Shown: piece after piece, positions 39,538 through 49,173 of the stretch | Position numbering within the stretch: position 1 is the first letter of the stretch | Layout of the letters: every line of letters starts with the position of its first letter | The notes under the pieces: generated by a model | Database searches by the model: none | What the model saw: only the letters and a program-made list of their open reading frames with translations | What the model was told of the DNA's origin: nothing | Translations under genes and position numbers: made by a program | Source of the DNA: Bacteroidota bacterium | GTDB taxonomy: Bacteria; Bacteroidota; Bacteroidia; B-17B0; Aurantibacillaceae | Length of the DNA stretch: 64,000 nucleotides | Assembly: GCA_030692515.1 (NCBI GenBank) | Contig: JAUXZS010000020.1 | Location: 62,001 to 126,000, forward strand | Direction: 5' to 3'

Positions 39538-41352
39538 TTATTGTTTTACAACTTTAATAATATCAGGTTTATTATTGCTTATTACTTTAATATAGTAAAT
39601 ACCATTTGATAAGTTTGATATATCAACATTTACTTTATCTGAAGATGAAGTTGTGGTTAAAACAATTCTACCTGTAATATCAATTACACTAATCTCTTTG
39701 GTAAATCCGTTAACCAATTCAATAGTAATATTACCATTGCTTGGGCTAGGGTAAACATTAATTGCTGACGGTTGATTATTGGCTACTGATAGTAAGCCTG
39801 TACATAACGAAACAACGATAGAATTTGTTGCCGTATTAGAACAACCAGTTACCGTACTTGTATATGCATAATTTTGCACAAAAGTGCCTGCTACTGCGCC
39901 GGGTGTAAATATATTACCCGATACATTACTACCTGTAATTACGCCACCCACTGGGCTAACTGTTAAAGCAACAGTCGAAGAATTAATACAACTTAAAGAT
40001 TGAGTAGCACTAATTGAAACGCTTGGTAAAGCATTAACAGTAATATTTTGAACTGCTTGCGAACTACAACCAGTAACAGAAGAAGTACCAATAACCGTAT
40101 ATGTTACACTAGTAGTTGGAGTTGGAGCAATTGTTGAAGTAGTTGCGCCTGTATTCCACGTATAAGTACTAGCGCCATTAGCAGTTAAATTAACTGACGT
40201 ACCTTCACAAACTACATTTGTACCAGTAATTGAAATTGTGGGTAAAGCATTTACTGTAACAGTAATTGCAGTACGCGGACCTTCTGCACATGAATTTGTA
40301 GAAGCAGCATAATAAGTGTAGTTACCAGAACTTAAGACAGGGGTTACATAATTTTGACCTGTTGCTAAACTAATAGTTGAAGACGAAGTTGCGTACCAAT
40401 TTACAGTACCTGTGCCTACAACATTTAACGAAGCTGTAGTGTTAGCGCAAATATTTTGAGTTGAAGTAGTTTGTGTAGGTGCTGCTGCAAGGGCACAACC
40501 AGACCAATTTATAATTATCTGACCATTACCTGTTTTAAAACCTTGAGTATGCGTTACATTAGTAGCACCTGCATTTGCAAAATTGCTACCACCACCGCCT
40601 GAACCGCCGCGCCAAAGAGAACCACCACCAGTACCACTAGCTCCTATAAGTCCGCCACCATCGCCGCCATTTGGCCCATTTGCAGAGGCTGATTGGTTAT
40701 TTGCAACACATGTTCCACCAATTCCAGCTAAAGCTTGTACGCCTGCTGTACCATTACCGCCACCAGTAAATCCAAAGGCACCAAGAGCACCACCAGCACT
40801 TTGTGTGCCGCCGCCGCCGCCTGCACCATCATAGCCGCCGCCACCGCCGCCGCCGTACCAACCACCACCACCTGCACCACCACCACCTGGCCCGCAAGCT
40901 CCAACTCGAGCACCTCCAGCTCCGCCACCGCCACCAGCAACAACTAAAGCAAGAGTAGCATTATAGGTGTAAGGAGATCTGAAAATATCGCTAGCGCCAC
41001 CGCCACCGCCGCCAGTTGCTGTAACACAATCTGCGGCAGGTGTTGTACCACCTCCATTAAAACCACCAGTTGCTGTAACAGAACCACCGCCACCAACTCT
41101 TACTTGTAATACTTCACCAGGCGTAACTGTTAGTGTTGCTAAAACGCGCCCACCTAAACCACCTACACCATTATTAAGAGTGTTGGCATTACCTTGAGCA
41201 CCAGAGGCATCAACGGTAATAGATGTTACGCCAACAGGAACAGTAAAATTCTGCACGGCTCCTGTATAATTAAAAGTTTGTGTTTGAGCATTTATAGTAA
41301 TGCTTGCAGACAAACTTATTAAAGTAAAAATTTTTAATAGATTTTTTTTCAT
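39538..41352 (-). CDS. Glycine-rich secreted protein with T9SS type A sorting domain (paralogue of 19696..21576)
   Basis: FNYTGAVQNFTVPVGVTSITVDASGAQG; poly-Gly runs; C-term INVYPSPSNGNITIEL...GIYYIKVISNNKPDIIKVVKQ. Confidence 0.9.
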   Translation of the reverse strand: MKKNLLKIFTLISLSASITINAQTQTFNYTGAVQNFTVPVGVTSITVDASGAQGNANTLNNGVGGLGGRVLATLTVTPGEVLQVRVGGGGSVTATGGFNGGGTTPAADCVTATGGGGGGASDIFRSPYTYNATLALVVAGGGGGAGGARVGACGPGGGGAGGGGWYGGGGGGGYDGAGGGGGTQSAGGALGAFGFTGGGNGTAGVQALAGIGGTCVANNQSASANGPNGGDGGGLIGASGTGGGSLWRGGSGGGGSNFANAGATNVTHTQGFKTGNGQIIINWSGCALAAAPTQTTSTQNICANTTASLNVVGTGTVNWYATSSSTISLATGQNYVTPVLSSGNYTYYAASTNSCAEGPRTAITVTVNALPTISITGTNVVCEGTSVNLTANGASTYTWNTGATTSTIAPTPTTSVTYTVIGTSSVTGCSSQAVQNITVNALPSVSISATQSLSCINSSTVALTVSPVGGVITGSNVSGNIFTPGAVAGTFVQNYAYTSTVTGCSNTATNSIVVSLCTGLLSVANNQPSAINVYPSPSNGNITIELVNGFTKEISVIDITGRIVLTTTSSSDKVNVDISNLSNGIYYIKVISNNKPDIIKVVKQ

Positions 41353-41495
41353 AATTTATTCTTTTTAGTTATTATTATTAGTGGCAAGATAATAAAATTT
41401 AAAATAATTTATGAAAATTAAGTTCTCTTTTTTGCCAACATAAAAACACACCTTGTTCCGCAAAGTGATAACTTGGAGAAGGGAAATTTACTAGA

Positions 41496-42752
41496 TTAAC
41501 GCTTTTCTACGCTAAAAGCATTAAAAGAAAGGGAGTAATTGTTATTTTGAGTTTCTTCACCATCAATAGACTTAAGGCCAAGTTTATTAATTCCTTGAGC
41601 TAATTTTACGGCACGTTGCCATAAACTCTTTTTCTTCGGAGAAGATGCTATAATATCATCTTCCTCATATTGCTCAACAATTAAATAGTTTTGTTTTGAA
41701 TATTTGCTTTGGTTAAAATCAGCAAGTGCCGGTGTTTCTTTGCCGGTATCATTTAACTTAGAATTTGCTAAAGCCAATTTTGATTCATTAACTAAAGCAT
41801 TATTTTGAATAGTATCTATTGCATCCACAATTTTATTTATAGCAACTGAGTTTGTTAATGGTTCTTTTAACTCCCTTATATGTTTATTTTTATTAAATGA
41901 ATTTGTATTATTATCGGTTTTCTTAGCTATAAATGTTGATTTTTCGATTGCATTATTACTTAAACCTCCAACTGAATCAATAGGCGCAACCACTTGATTA
42001 GTAATGCTTTTTGACGTTTCGTTAAAGTTATTGTTAGCCATTTCATGTGAGACTTGCGGCTTTGAAAAATAAAAATTATAAACAACAGCTAAACCAACTA
42101 ATAATAAAATAGCTGCTGCTATTGATGAAACTAGTCTAAAACTAAATAAAGCAATAACTTTTGTTTCTTTTTTTAACTCGTCTTTATTGGGGTATTGAAT
42201 TGAATAATTAGCTTCTAATTTTGTTTTATTAAATAAATTAACTTCTTGTTGGAGGATGGAACTAGATTTTAATTCTGTTTCGAATTGTAATTTTTCGGAA
42301 GGACTTAATTGGTTTTCTATGAAGGATAAAGTTGGATTGTTTAAAATTAAATCGTCTTCTGTTCTTAAAAACTCAGCTTTTGTAACAAAAGTAATTGAAG
42401 GCTCTTGCTGTAGGATGGTTTTTTTATACTCAGTTAATTGAGAAGCTAATTCCCTATCTTTTAATATTTTAGATTCAAATAACTTTCTTTGTACTTCAGG
42501 TAAATTATTTTCTAAATAGTTGATTATTTCTTCATCTTCAATAAAAGCATCAGTTTTTTTTAATTCATTTTTAAAATCAACTTTAATAGATTCATTAGCA
42601 AATGACGGGAAATTTAAATCATTCAAATCAATCTCTAATTGAGGATTAACCAAAATAAAAGCTTTTAATTGAGCAAAGTCATCTTTACTTAAATTACCAT
42701 CTAGGTAATCTATTAAAAACGCTTCGTAATTATGTAAATTAATTTTGCTCAT
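41496..42752 (-). CDS. Putative anti-sigma-like single-TM protein
   Basis: Cytosolic acidic N-term, TM FRLVSSIAAAILLLVGLAVVYNFYF; TAATG overlap with sigma gene. Confidence 0.7.
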   Translation of the reverse strand: MSKINLHNYEAFLIDYLDGNLSKDDFAQLKAFILVNPQLEIDLNDLNFPSFANESIKVDFKNELKKTDAFIEDEEIINYLENNLPEVQRKLFESKILKDRELASQLTEYKKTILQQEPSITFVTKAEFLRTEDDLILNNPTLSFIENQLSPSEKLQFETELKSSSILQQEVNLFNKTKLEANYSIQYPNKDELKKETKVIALFSFRLVSSIAAAILLLVGLAVVYNFYFSKPQVSHEMANNNFNETSKSITNQVVAPIDSVGGLSNNAIEKSTFIAKKTDNNTNSFNKNKHIRELKEPLTNSVAINKIVDAIDTIQNNALVNESKLALANSKLNDTGKETPALADFNQSKYSKQNYLIVEQYEEDDIIASSPKKKSLWQRAVKLAQGINKLGLKSIDGEETQNNNYSLSFNAFSVEKR

Positions 42753-43237
42753 TAAATAACTGCTTCTACTTTGCCTATATAATTCTTTAAAAATGTTCTT
42801 GCCCTAAAAATATAAACCTTTACTTGACTCTCTTTTAATTGGGTAATCTCCCCTATCTCGGCATAATCATAGCCTTCATAATCGCGCAATAATAAAACTG
42901 TTTTTTGAATTTCGGGTAATTGCTCTAATCCTTGATTAAGGATTTCTTTTAAATCGCTATACTGGCTATTATGGCTATGTTGATTATAATCAACCTCATT
43001 CATCCTTGCACTTTTCGAATTTTTGCGCGTATAATCTATTAACGTGTGGTATGCCGTAGTAAATAAATAAGTTTTAGCTTTCGCACCATCAATGTTTTCT
43101 ATCTTGCGCCACATCTTTTCAAACGAATCTTGCACAATATCTTTGGCAATATCTTTATCGCGAATTTGCTTTAACACAAAACGATAAACGCCATCGGCAT
43201 GAGCATCTACACATTGATTATATTCGGTTAAATTCAA
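42752..43237 (-). CDS. ECF-type RNA polymerase sigma factor
   Basis: DKDIAKDIVQDSFEKMWRKI; LLLRDYEGYDYAEIGEITQLKESQVKVYIFRAR; TTG start. Confidence 0.94.
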   Translation of the reverse strand: MNLTEYNQCVDAHADGVYRFVLKQIRDKDIAKDIVQDSFEKMWRKIENIDGAKAKTYLFTTAYHTLIDYTRKNSKSARMNEVDYNQHSHNSQYSDLKEILNQGLEQLPEIQKTVLLLRDYEGYDYAEIGEITQLKESQVKVYIFRARTFLKNYIGKVEAVI

Positions 43238-43315
43238 ATTGTTTAAAAGTAAGACGTATAATACTCCGCAAAGTTACAAGAAGAAATTAATTTTAATTAA
43301 CTAAAAATCAAATGA

Positions 43316-43963
43316 TTACACTTCAAAGAAGGAGATTACGTTTGTAGTGGTTAAGTATTGGGTAAAGTTAGCATGGGCGGTATCGGCCCCTCTTATTTCG
43401 TATTCAATTTTTAGGCTTTCGTTTATTTTTGTTTGCTTAACAATTTCAAATTTTAATTTGAATACTTTCATGTTTTTTTCTATTTCCCTTTTTAAATCAA
43501 GATTATTATCTATACTAATTTTATAAATTTTTTCTTGATTATACCTATCTATAAATTTTTGAACCCCAGTAAATCCCAATAAAATAACGAGGGTTATCAA
43601 AGTTACTAAAATTGCAAATTCATATTGAGCAATACCACAAGCCATTCCAATTGCGGCACTAATCCAAATTAAGGAAGCCGTCGTCATACCTCTTACACTC
43701 GCACCCTCTCTAAAAATGGCGCCGGCTCCTAAAAAACCAACCCCTGTTACAATATTAGAAGCTATACGGGCCGGTTCATTATCTTTTCCTAAAATAAAAG
43801 ATAAGATCGTAAATAAGGTTGAACCCAAAGTAATTAAAATAATAGTTCTAAAACCAATGTTACGTCCTTTATACTCGCGCTCGGCACCAATTAATGCGCC
43901 TAACACTAGTGATACTCCAAGTTTTACAGAGTTTTCTGATATAAAATCGTAGTCAAAATTCAT
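43316..43963 (-). CDS. MgtC/SapB family protein
   Basis: LGALIGAEREYKGRNIGFRTIILITLGS...GVGFLGAGAIFREGASVRGMTTAS. Confidence 0.94.
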   Translation of the reverse strand: MNFDYDFISENSVKLGVSLVLGALIGAEREYKGRNIGFRTIILITLGSTLFTILSFILGKDNEPARIASNIVTGVGFLGAGAIFREGASVRGMTTASLIWISAAIGMACGIAQYEFAILVTLITLVILLGFTGVQKFIDRYNQEKIYKISIDNNLDLKREIEKNMKVFKLKFEIVKQTKINESLKIEYEIRGADTAHANFTQYLTTTNVISFFEV

Positions 43964-45307
43964 TTATAATTGATTTAAAATAGCATTTTCAATTTCTACT
44001 GAATCCCATTTAGTTTCAATATTAGGTGTTGTCATTATTTTATCCATAATGGCTTGTTGTTTTTTGCCTTCACTTAAAGCTTTACTATAACGTATGTGTG
44101 GACTATAAGTAACCATGCTGTATAAAGGAATCCATTTGTCAGGATGTTTTTCTGAAAACTTAGCTTCAATTTTTTTCTGAAGCAAAAACTTTGGATCTGC
44201 AGTTTTATCACGCATTTCAATAAAGTTGGCAATAGCTAAATCCGCTATGGCATCGGCATCGGGTTTACGAAGACTTTCATACTCAGGAAAAATCTTATCC
44301 CAATCATCCTTGTGTTTTGTAATTAAATCATTTAAAACTACACAATCTTCGAAACCACAATTCATACCTTGGCCGTAAAATGGAACGATAGCATGGGCTG
44401 CATCTCCAATCAATCCAATTTTATTATCAAAAGTCCACGGAAAACATTTAACTGTAACTAAAGATGAAACCGGGTTATTCATAAAATCTTCAATAAGAGT
44501 TGGCATTAAAGGAACTGCATCAGGAAACTCTTCATTAAAAAATTGAGTTACTTGCTCTTTAGTTTTAATTTTTTCAAATGATTTTTCGCCCTCAAAAGGT
44601 AAAAATAAAGTGCAGGTAAAATTACCATCAGGATTAGGAAGCGCAATCATCATAAAGCTGCCACGAGGCCAAATATGAAGTGCATTTTTTTCCATCAAAA
44701 ACTTACCATTTTCTCCCGGAGGAATAATTAATTCCTTATACCCACAATCAATATAATGTTGTTTATACTCAAACCTATCTGAATGTAATTGCATATTTAA
44801 ACGAGAAGCCGCAAAAGCCCCGTCAGCGCCAAAAATAAGGTCAGACGAAACTGTTTCTATTTTTTTAGTGCTGTTATCTTCGAAAGAAGTTTCAAGTTTA
44901 TTGCGTTCTATATTTATGCAACGCTTATCAAAATGGATTTTTACATTGGGTTGTTCTTCGGCTAAATCCATCAACTTCATGTTAATGTCGGCTCGAGAAA
45001 CAGAGTAAATGGCTTGATTTTCTTTTCCATATGGTTGATATCCTGTTGTTCCATCTTTATGATGAAGAAACCTACCATACATTGGAATAGCTATTTTTTT
45101 AATTTCATCGGCAATACCAACACCTTCTAATCCCTTCCAGCCTCTATCACTAAGTGCAAGATTAATCGATTTTCCGGCCGACATTTGTAACTTTCGCATA
45201 TCAGCCCGACGCTCATAAACATTAACCTTATAGCCTTTTTTAGCTAAATATATTGATACCAAAGAACCCACTAATCCTGCGCCAACTATAGTAACATTTT
45301 TACCCAT
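43964..45307 (-). CDS. kmo: FAD-dependent kynurenine 3-monooxygenase
   Basis: VTIVGAGLVGSLVSIYLAKKGYKVNVYERR; RSINLALSDRG-like motif; GDAAHAIVPFYGQGMNCGFED. Confidence 0.92.
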   Translation of the reverse strand: MGKNVTIVGAGLVGSLVSIYLAKKGYKVNVYERRADMRKLQMSAGKSINLALSDRGWKGLEGVGIADEIKKIAIPMYGRFLHHKDGTTGYQPYGKENQAIYSVSRADINMKLMDLAEEQPNVKIHFDKRCINIERNKLETSFEDNSTKKIETVSSDLIFGADGAFAASRLNMQLHSDRFEYKQHYIDCGYKELIIPPGENGKFLMEKNALHIWPRGSFMMIALPNPDGNFTCTLFLPFEGEKSFEKIKTKEQVTQFFNEEFPDAVPLMPTLIEDFMNNPVSSLVTVKCFPWTFDNKIGLIGDAAHAIVPFYGQGMNCGFEDCVVLNDLITKHKDDWDKIFPEYESLRKPDADAIADLAIANFIEMRDKTADPKFLLQKKIEAKFSEKHPDKWIPLYSMVTYSPHIRYSKALSEGKKQQAIMDKIMTTPNIETKWDSVEIENAILNQL

Positions 45308-45376
45308 TTTAAAAATTTTAGTTTTATAATATTAGTCCAAATTTATTTAAAAGAAAAATAACAGTTATGATGTTTG

Positions 45377-45985
45377 TCACTTTTTATATTTATCGTGCAT
45401 CATTTCTTTAGAAGCTAACTTAGCAATAGCTTTTTCTATTCTGCTTTTTCTAGTTTCTTCTTTTTTTGCATCTTCTATCCACATATTATATTCCTTTTTG
45501 TGTGAATAAGCTAAGGATTCAAAATAATTTAAAATCCCGGCACTTTTAAATGCCAGCTTTGTATCTGCCGCTATGATTACTGTTTTGTCTTTAGCCTGCA
45601 CCAATATTTTACCTTTTTTATTATTGTCTATAGCTTCAATCAAATATTCAAGTAAAATATCTTCGTTTATTTCTTTAACATCTCTAAATTTTAAGTGTCT
45701 ATTATGCAAATTACCGGGATTTATTTGCAGTATTTTTCTTTTATCTTTTAAAAATGTCCCTTGAAAGAACGCTAAACTGACATGTTTTTGAAAAGCGCCG
45801 AAGCCACAAATCATTCCCTCTAAATAGTAATTTGGTCCCCACTTCCAATCCTCAATTATTTTTGGATCACTCTTTAAAATGATTTTACGAAGACGTTTAC
45901 ATATTTTATTGCTCCAATCGGGCAAATTATCTATGTATTCTGTTACCTTTAAAGAAGCATCTTCTACGTGCTTTGTTGTTGCCAT
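45377..45985 (-). CDS. DUF1801 / YdeI-like (OmpD-associated family) protein
   Basis: Start MATTKHVEDASLKVTEYIDNLPDW; WKWGPNYYLEGMICGFGAFQKHVSLAFFQGT. Confidence 0.87.
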   Translation of the reverse strand: MATTKHVEDASLKVTEYIDNLPDWSNKICKRLRKIILKSDPKIIEDWKWGPNYYLEGMICGFGAFQKHVSLAFFQGTFLKDKRKILQINPGNLHNRHLKFRDVKEINEDILLEYLIEAIDNNKKGKILVQAKDKTVIIAADTKLAFKSAGILNYFESLAYSHKKEYNMWIEDAKKEETRKSRIEKAIAKLASKEMMHDKYKK

Positions 45986-45990
45986 TTTAT

Positions 45991-45998
45991 TACCTTTG
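45991..45998 (+). promoter_or_regulatory. -7 box TACCTTTG, 4 nt before tilS GTG
   Basis: TACCTTTG ttag GTG. Confidence 0.6.
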
Positions 45999-46002
45999 TT
46001 AG

Positions 46003-47322
46003 GTGCAGAGTAAATTTGAATCAAACATACTTAAAAATCAACTTTTTAGCAAACAACATTCGCTTTTGTTAGCTATTAGCGGAGGTGTAGATTCTGTGGT
46101 ATTAGCACACTTATTAAAAAAAGCCGGTTTCACATTTGCATTAGCTCATTGCAATTTTAAATTAAGAGGGAAAGATAGCGAAGCCGATGAAGCATTTTGT
46201 AAAGCATTGGCTAAAAAATTAGACGTAAAATTTTACACTCAATCTTTTAATACTGAGGCTTACCGTAAAAAAAATAATATAAGCATTCAAATGGCCGCTC
46301 GCGAGTTAAGGTATAATTGGTTTAATGAGGTGTTAAGCAAAAATAAATTCGACTATTTAGCTACAGCTCATCATGCAAATGACCAAATAGAAACCATATT
46401 TATTAATTTGTGTAGAGGAACTGGTATTAATGGTTTAAAAGGGATTCCTCAAAAAACTGAAAACATTGTTAGACCGCTTTTAAATTTTACAAAAGAAGAA
46501 ATCTCGACATTTGCGAAAAAAGAAAAAATAAAATATAGAACTGATGAAAGTAATTTGGAAGCCAAGTATGAACGTAATTTTTTACGTTTAAAAGTAATTC
46601 CAAAATTAAAAGAACTACATCCAAATATTGAGCAAACATTTTTAAACAATGTTGCCAACTTTAAAGAAGAAGCTGAGATTATATCTGATTTTTTAGAACA
46701 TAAAACCAAACAGTTGTTATCTAAAAAAGCTGAATTGCTAAGCTTAAATAAAAATCTATTAAAAACGGAAAAACAAATTACAACGGTCCTTCATTATATT
46801 TTAGAACCATTTGGCTTTAATCATGCGCAAATAGCAGACATTAAAACTAATATAACCGAGAATGGTGAAGCCGGTAGATTATTTTACACATCAACACACA
46901 CATTAACTATTGATAGAGACTTTATTTTCATTAAACAAAATACAAGTGATAATTTTAAATCGACAAGTATTAAATCGATGAGTGATTTAAAAAAATCAAA
47001 GTTATTTGTGATTGAAAAAATAAAACACTTTGATAAAGTAAAAAATAATGAATTAGTAATTGAAGACGAAAAGCTCATTTTTCCCTTAACCGTAAGAACA
47101 GCAAAAACAGGAGATAAGTTTAAACCCTTTGGTATGAATGGATTTAAACTATTAAGTGATTATTTTAAAGATCAAAAATTAAATGCTTTTGATAAGCAAA
47201 ACTGCCAACTGCTTGAAAATGGAAATAAAGAGATTATTTGGGTTATAGGCTACCGCAGCGATGATAGATATAAAATTTCAGATAAAAGTAAAAACCTGTT
47301 AAAACTAAGTTTAGTTGATTAA
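46003..47322 (+). CDS. tilS: tRNA(Ile)-lysidine synthase (GTG start)
   Basis: LAISGGVDSVVLAHLL PP-loop; TAHHANDQIETIFINLCRGTGINGLKGI. Confidence 0.94.
   Translation: MQSKFESNILKNQLFSKQHSLLLAISGGVDSVVLAHLLKKAGFTFALAHCNFKLRGKDSEADEAFCKALAKKLDVKFYTQSFNTEAYRKKNNISIQMAARELRYNWFNEVLSKNKFDYLATAHHANDQIETIFINLCRGTGINGLKGIPQKTENIVRPLLNFTKEEISTFAKKEKIKYRTDESNLEAKYERNFLRLKVIPKLKELHPNIEQTFLNNVANFKEEAEIISDFLEHKTKQLLSKKAELLSLNKNLLKTEKQITTVLHYILEPFGFNHAQIADIKTNITENGEAGRLFYTSTHTLTIDRDFIFIKQNTSDNFKSTSIKSMSDLKKSKLFVIEKIKHFDKVKNNELVIEDEKLIFPLTVRTAKTGDKFKPFGMNGFKLLSDYFKDQKLNAFDKQNCQLLENGNKEIIWVIGYRSDDRYKISDKSKNLLKLSLVD
46022..46029 (-). promoter_or_regulatory. -7 box TATGTTTG for the DUF1801 gene, inside tilS
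   Basis: Minus strand TATGTTTG 36 nt upstream of ATG 45985. Confidence 0.45.
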
Positions 47323-47854
47323 AAACGAAATATTATTTGAAGAGAAACAATACATGGGGCATAATCGCCTTAGTATTGTTATTCGCTCATTAATTACTTT
47401 GTTTTGTTTTGTTGCTTATTATTGGAGCGAAAATCCAAAGCCTGTTCAACTTTCTTTTGTAAAAATTGGGTCGTACCCTATCGAAAATACAAATGAATCG
47501 GGTTTAATATTTTTTATTATTGGAGTTTGCATTTTAATATTTTCTACCGTACTAACTTATATCCTACATATACAAACTAAAGTTTATAACGGTTTTTTAA
47601 TTTTAGATGGCTTTTGGACAGCAAGAAAAGTAAAAATTGACCTAAAAAATATTGTATCCATGCGAAAGAGTCGTTACAAAAAAAATATGCTTCGGCGGGC
47701 TGTTTATAACTTACATAACAAGGGGGTTATTCGTTTTTATACAAGCGGCGAAGAATTTATTGAATTAGTTGATAATGATGGCTTTACATACAGAATCGGA
47801 AGTCAAAAGACTCAGGAATTATTTAAAACTTTAAAAAAGCAAATTAATAATTAA
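47315..47854 (+). CDS. Membrane protein of unknown function (probable TTG start overlapping tilS stop)
   Basis: Two TM segments; LEELV-like PH/bPH pattern uncertain; alternative ATG at 47354. Confidence 0.65.
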   Translation: MIKNEILFEEKQYMGHNRLSIVIRSLITLFCFVAYYWSENPKPVQLSFVKIGSYPIENTNESGLIFFIIGVCILIFSTVLTYILHIQTKVYNGFLILDGFWTARKVKIDLKNIVSMRKSRYKKNMLRRAVYNLHNKGVIRFYTSGEEFIELVDNDGFTYRIGSQKTQELFKTLKKQINN

Positions 47855-47931
47855 CAACTGCAACCTTTTACCTTTTTTAACGTTTCATATAGCGTAATAG
47901 TTTAATAGTAATTTTTTAATAATTAAATCCG

Positions 47932-48219
47932 ATGGTTATTGCTAGCTTTCAACCAATAGAAAAAGAACAAATTGAGAATTTAAAATTTCCAGCAACTGAA
48001 GTTTTAAACGACATTATGCAAATAAAAGAAAGACGAGAAGAGCTTGATAGAGCCTTAACTTTAGGAAATTTAGAGCAGTTTAAAATTAGAATTTATTTTG
48101 AAGATGATATATCCTGTAAGGTTGTTGAAACAACTGTTTGGGGGGTAACTGATAAAAGAGTTATTTTAAAACAAGGGGTGGTTATCCCTATTCATCGTGT
48201 ACATTCTGTAAGACTTTAA
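47932..48219 (+). CDS. Conserved hypothetical protein
   Basis: 95 aa, ATG start, positioned between two confident genes. Confidence 0.65.
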   Translation: MVIASFQPIEKEQIENLKFPATEVLNDIMQIKERREELDRALTLGNLEQFKIRIYFEDDISCKVVETTVWGVTDKRVILKQGVVIPIHRVHSVRL

Positions 48220-49061
48220 AGCTTAAAAAAAGCATAAACAAAAGGCGATACAAAAATTAAACTATCAAATCTATCCAAAACACCTCCGTGGCCTGGCATG
48301 ATGCTACCACTATCTTTAATTCCGGCTTCTCTTTTTAATTTACTTTCAACCAAATCGCCAATTGTAGCCAATATAGGAATAGCTATTCCTAAGGTAGGCC
48401 AGATATGATTTTCTAATTTAAAGATAAGCGTATTAAAAGCAAAACTTAAGGTAAAGGTTATTAGAACCCCAATAATTGTTCCTTCCCAGGTTTTTCCTGG
48501 AGAAACACGCTCTATCATCTTATTTTTACCAAATAAACTGCCGCCTAAATAAGCAAAAGTATCGTTACTCCAAATTAAAAAAATAATTCCTAAAATTAAT
48601 TCAGGCTCAAAATCACTATTTGTATTTAAAACTGTTTGATTTAATAGCGCAAAAGGCAATACAGCATAAATTATTCCCCCAATAGTAAAGGTTGTACTTT
48701 GAATAGCATTTTCATTTCTTGTAAATAAAGCAACAGAGAACAAAATAAATGGGCCTATAATTATTAATGGTAAAATAACTCCAGTGATTTTATAAATAAT
48801 TAATTCGGTTGATGATGTTAGGTTACTAAAACTAACAAAAAAGAAATAAGTTAAGATTCCAATTAAAAAACCAACTATTTTTAATGGTTTTGCCCCCAAT
48901 TTCTCAGCAATTTTATAAAATTCATTCAAGCCTATCATTGAAACCGCAAAAAAGAAAATCGTAAAAGAAAGGTAATTCCAATAAACACAACCAATCAAAA
49001 GCACAACAAAAACTGCTGCGCTCATACTTCGGGTTGCTAATGTTTTTAAATTTAAGGCCAT
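48216..49061 (-). CDS. cdsA: Phosphatidate cytidylyltransferase
   Basis: SPGKTWEGTIIGV...ATIGDLVESKLKREAGIKDSGSIMPGHGGVLDRFDSL. Confidence 0.95.
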   Translation of the reverse strand: MALNLKTLATRSMSAAVFVVLLIGCVYWNYLSFTIFFFAVSMIGLNEFYKIAEKLGAKPLKIVGFLIGILTYFFFVSFSNLTSSTELIIYKITGVILPLIIIGPFILFSVALFTRNENAIQSTTFTIGGIIYAVLPFALLNQTVLNTNSDFEPELILGIIFLIWSNDTFAYLGGSLFGKNKMIERVSPGKTWEGTIIGVLITFTLSFAFNTLIFKLENHIWPTLGIAIPILATIGDLVESKLKREAGIKDSGSIMPGHGGVLDRFDSLIFVSPFVYAFFKL

Positions 49062-49161
49062 TTGATTTCTATAAAGAACAAAAATAGGATAATTTTATTT
49101 GTTTGCGTTTTATTAACGAATATACAGCATGCCAAATTGCAAAAACAAATTAAAATAACAC

Positions 49162-49169
49162 TAATTTTG
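49162..49169 (+). promoter_or_regulatory. -7 box TAATTTTG (with TTG 22 nt upstream), 4 nt before marC-family ATG
   Basis: TTG-N22-TAATTTTG ctgc ATG. Confidence 0.65.
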
Positions 49170-49173
49170 CTGC

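Noticed and set aside
40583-40947. ORFs inside the second Gly-rich gene (Pro-, Val- and Thr/Ala-rich)
   Set aside because: Same poly-GGN shadow effect.
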